This document shows, piece after piece, positions 61,927-64,000 of a DNA stretch of 64,000 nucleotides. The stretch's first letter is position 1. The number at the start of each line of letters is the position of its first letter. The notes under the pieces are model-generated. The model had not been told where the DNA came from. It saw only the letters and a program-made list of their open reading frames with translations, and ran no database searches. The position numbers and the translations under genes are program-made. Source of the DNA: Blastocladiella emersonii ATCC 22665. Lineage: Eukaryota > Blastocladiomycota > Blastocladiomycetes > Blastocladiales > Blastocladiaceae. The stretch is from assembly GCA_025594325.1 (NCBI GenBank), contig JANHCV010000007.1, forward strand, positions 62,001-126,000, written 5' to 3'.

Positions 61927-63889
61927 TTACACGGCGGGCGCAAACTCGAGCCGCGGCGCGTGTACGAGAAGGATGTTGAGGGCCGCGTTGTGGTCGCGGT
62001 TGAAGGTGAAGTGGCACCGTGGGCAATGCTTGGTGGTCCACGGCGTGCGCCGGCGGCCCGTCACCAGGTCGCACGCGCCGTCCGCGCGCTGCTGCGGCGT
62101 CGACAGCGCCGTGCACACGGCGCACCGCTTGGACGTGTACCCCTCGGCGACGCGGAAGATGTCGACACCGCGGCGCACCAGCTGGTCCACGATCTCGACG
62201 ACGGGACCGTGATGAGGGACACGGATCCCGCCGTACGTGAACTGGTGGCCGATGAGCACGACCGCGTCGTCGAGCGGCTTGGCCAGCTTGTCGAACATCC
62301 TCTGGCGCTGCCGGTGCGTGAAGAAGTTGAGGCGCCCGAGCGCCGCGCGCCCCGCCTCGGCGAGCGTCGCCTCCTCGGCAGCCACGTTGGCGCGGATCTT
62401 GTCGGCGAGCGGGCGGGCGGGGTGCGCGGCCGCGGCACAGGCCTTGTCGTGCTTGTCGAGCCTGTGCTGCGTGCGCCACTTGCGCGAGCGGCGCGACTTG
62501 ATGTGCGAGCCGGTCTTGTGGTGGAACTCGGTCGCCGAAATGCCGTCAAACCGGTGATCGAGGCCCTCCTTGGTGAGGGCGACGTCGAGCAGGGTCTCGC
62601 TCAGCGGCTCGAGGGCCGCAGCCAGCGCGTCCTCGTCCAGCGCCGGGTTGGCGTGCAGCGCGGCGGCCTCGGCGACGACGTTGTCCTTGAGGTGGTAGAG
62701 GAGCGGGAGCGACACGGAGATGGCCTCGATGGGCGAGTTGGCGTCGGGGTCGATTGAGACACCCTTGGTCTTGCCGGCGCGCACCGGGATCGGGCCGTCG
62801 TGCAGGTTCATGCCGGCGCCGCGGCGGCGGTCGACACGGTGCTGCGGTGGCGGCGAGAAGACGAGCGGTGGATCGCCGGGCTCCACGTCAGGCTCGACGA
62901 GCGGGCCGGTCAGGGCAAGCTTGACTCGGTTGGCGTCGGACATTTTCTTGCGGATCCGTGTCGACGGCGCGTGGTCGTGCGGGCGGAGCCCATCGCGGCA
63001 CATGAGGACCCGCGCCGAGTACCCGTCCGTCATGATCGAGCCGTAGAATTGGTTGATGGGTTGGGCGCCGCGCCGAAGCCGCCAGCACAGGTCGTGCTTG
63101 ATGAACGAGGAGCAGTGGGCGAGCAGGTAGTCCCAGTGCACCTTTGCGAGGCGCGCATCCTCGAGCTCGTACTCGGCGACGCGCTCCAGCGCATCGGTCC
63201 AGTCCATGCCGTCCGCGTCGGGTCGTCGAGCACGTCGTAGTCGCCTTTCGGCCAGGCGGCGAATATGCCGCGGGTGATGGGCGACGGCGGCTTTCCACGA
63301 CCCGCGGCCGACATGAGGGCCTCGAAGGGCATGTGGAAGAAGCGGCCGCGGACCTTGAGCTGCGGCACCGTGGGCGGGACCGGGGTCGACGCCTGGATGA
63401 GCCCGCGCGGACGTAGTCGTCGCGCAGGCGGTGCAGGCGCAGCAGGCGCTGGAGCCAGGGGACGCCGTCGATGTTGATGCCAGCGTCACCGCGGACGAGG
63501 TGCTTGGTGTTGCGGACCAGCGCGTCGACCTCATCCGCGTCCTCGGGGTGCCGCTCGAGCCACCAGTCGAGCTGGTAGTGGGCGAGCAGCGCGGCCTCGG
63601 CCGTCTTGACCTCCTGCTTGACGAGGGCCTCGGCCAGCGTGGTAATGTACTTGTCGCCCTCCTTCCACCCCTCGCGCTCGATCTCGCCCACGTAGGTGCG
63701 CGCCAGCGGGTCCATGGGGACCGGTCGGCCTCCGCCGATGCAGTTGCGGGCGTAGACGGCGAGGAGGTTGGGCGTCTGCAGCGCGATGATCTTGAGCGAG
63801 TTGTACGGCCGGACGCGCTGATCACGCCGCGTGAGCGAGTGACGCACCGGCTGGCAAACGCGCTTTCGGCCGACCTCCCTCGCTGCCAC
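61927..63889 (-). pseudogene. Fanzor (eukaryotic TnpB-like RNA-guided nuclease), two frameshifts
   Basis: The C-terminal half is intact. It has RuvC-I (GVSIDPD near 62755), a long helical part, VVLIGHQFTYGG, then VDIFRVAEGYTSKRCAVC, HCPRC forming the zinc ribbon, and RuvC-III FNRDHNAALNI near 61990. SIMTDGYSARVLM upstream is also typical of Fanzor proteins. The N-terminal part continues in other frames: SLTRRDQRVRPYNSLKIIAL to LHRLRDDYVRA, then QLKVRGRFFHMPFEAL to KGDYDVLDDP, then ADGMDWTDALERV. The frame changes lie near 63400-63412 and 63216-63224, both consistent with loss of one base in a G/C run. Length would be about 600-650 aa, close to chytrid Fanzor1. It may be a recently dead copy or carry sequencing errors. 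Terminal repeats and target-site duplication were not identified. Confidence 0.85.
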
Positions 63890-64000
63890 AAGACGTGCTT
63901 GGTGTCATCCGCAACGCCGACCGCATCCTCGCCGCCCTCAACGCTGGGCACGAGGGAGAGCGGTACCCGGTCAAGTTCCGCCGGATCCTGACCATATGCG
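63862..64000 (+). CDS. Possible partial coding exon at the right window edge
   Basis: The plus strand shows strong GC-ending codon choice in one frame (SLPQDVLGVIRNADRILAAL, then GHEGERYPVKFRRIL) and runs off the window. The LPQDVLGVI start recalls an F-box but is too short to call. No ATG is in frame here, so this would be an internal exon or a gene fragment. It overlaps the extreme 5' end of the Fanzor frame on the other strand. Confidence 0.25.

Noticed and set aside
1-64000. CRISPR arrays, tRNA or rRNA genes, bacterial operons
   Set aside because: No regularly spaced repeats, cloverleaf sequences or rRNA segments were recognised, and the genes are spliced and eukaryotic.

Overview
This is nuclear DNA of a flagellated (zoosporic), very GC-rich fungus, possibly Blastocladiomycota or a chytrid. 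The reasons are: protein-coding genes split by many 54-79 nt introns (GTACGT-like donors, CTGAC/CTAAC branch sites, TAG acceptors); fungal marker genes (sphingolipid C9-methyltransferase, RRG7); a radial-spoke MORN protein that implies a motile flagellum; and a strong preference for G or C at third codon positions. The lineage is inferred from gene content, not from a database search.

Layout. (1) 1-5930 and 23208-29137 are the two arms of a large inverted repeat (position x pairs with 29138-x); no difference was seen where I compared them. Each arm holds a 1024-codon gene for a membrane protein of unknown function and the last exon of an RRG7-like nuclease gene. The left arm runs off the window. 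(2) 5931-23207 is the unique spacer: a broken RRG7 5' part, sphingolipid C9-methyltransferase, MSH2, aspartate aminotransferase, a UBTD ubiquitin-like adaptor, DNA polymerase epsilon subunit 2, a membrane RING-H2 protein, RSPH10B-like and the intact RRG7. (3) About 28.7-33.3 kb carries coding-like pieces in shifting frames with recognisable introns, probably a decayed gene. (4) 33.7-44.6 kb: a single-pass receptor-like SH3 protein, a peroxisomal 2,4-dienoyl-CoA reductase ending in SKL, a protein with USP7-like ubiquitin-like domains but no protease, and a non-RD kinase with C-terminal leucine-rich repeats. (5) 45.7-57.0 kb is a tandem family of three large RING proteins built on a degenerate SNF2/Rad5-like helicase scaffold. 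One copy is intact, one has a stop in its N-terminal part and one is clearly broken. A near-identical 3' fragment of the family lies inverted at 41.98 kb. (6) 58.0-61.7 kb: two genes of unknown function. (7) 61.9-63.9 kb: a Fanzor (eukaryotic TnpB-like RNA-guided nuclease) reading frame with two single-base frameshifts, followed by a run of small hairpins that could be its guide RNA scaffold.

The housekeeping genes are unrelated in function and look like ordinary neighbours. The unusual parts are the palindromic duplication with its breakpoint inside an RRG7 intron, the pseudo-helicase/RING family and the Fanzor element. I had no search tools, so all family calls rest on motifs read by eye.
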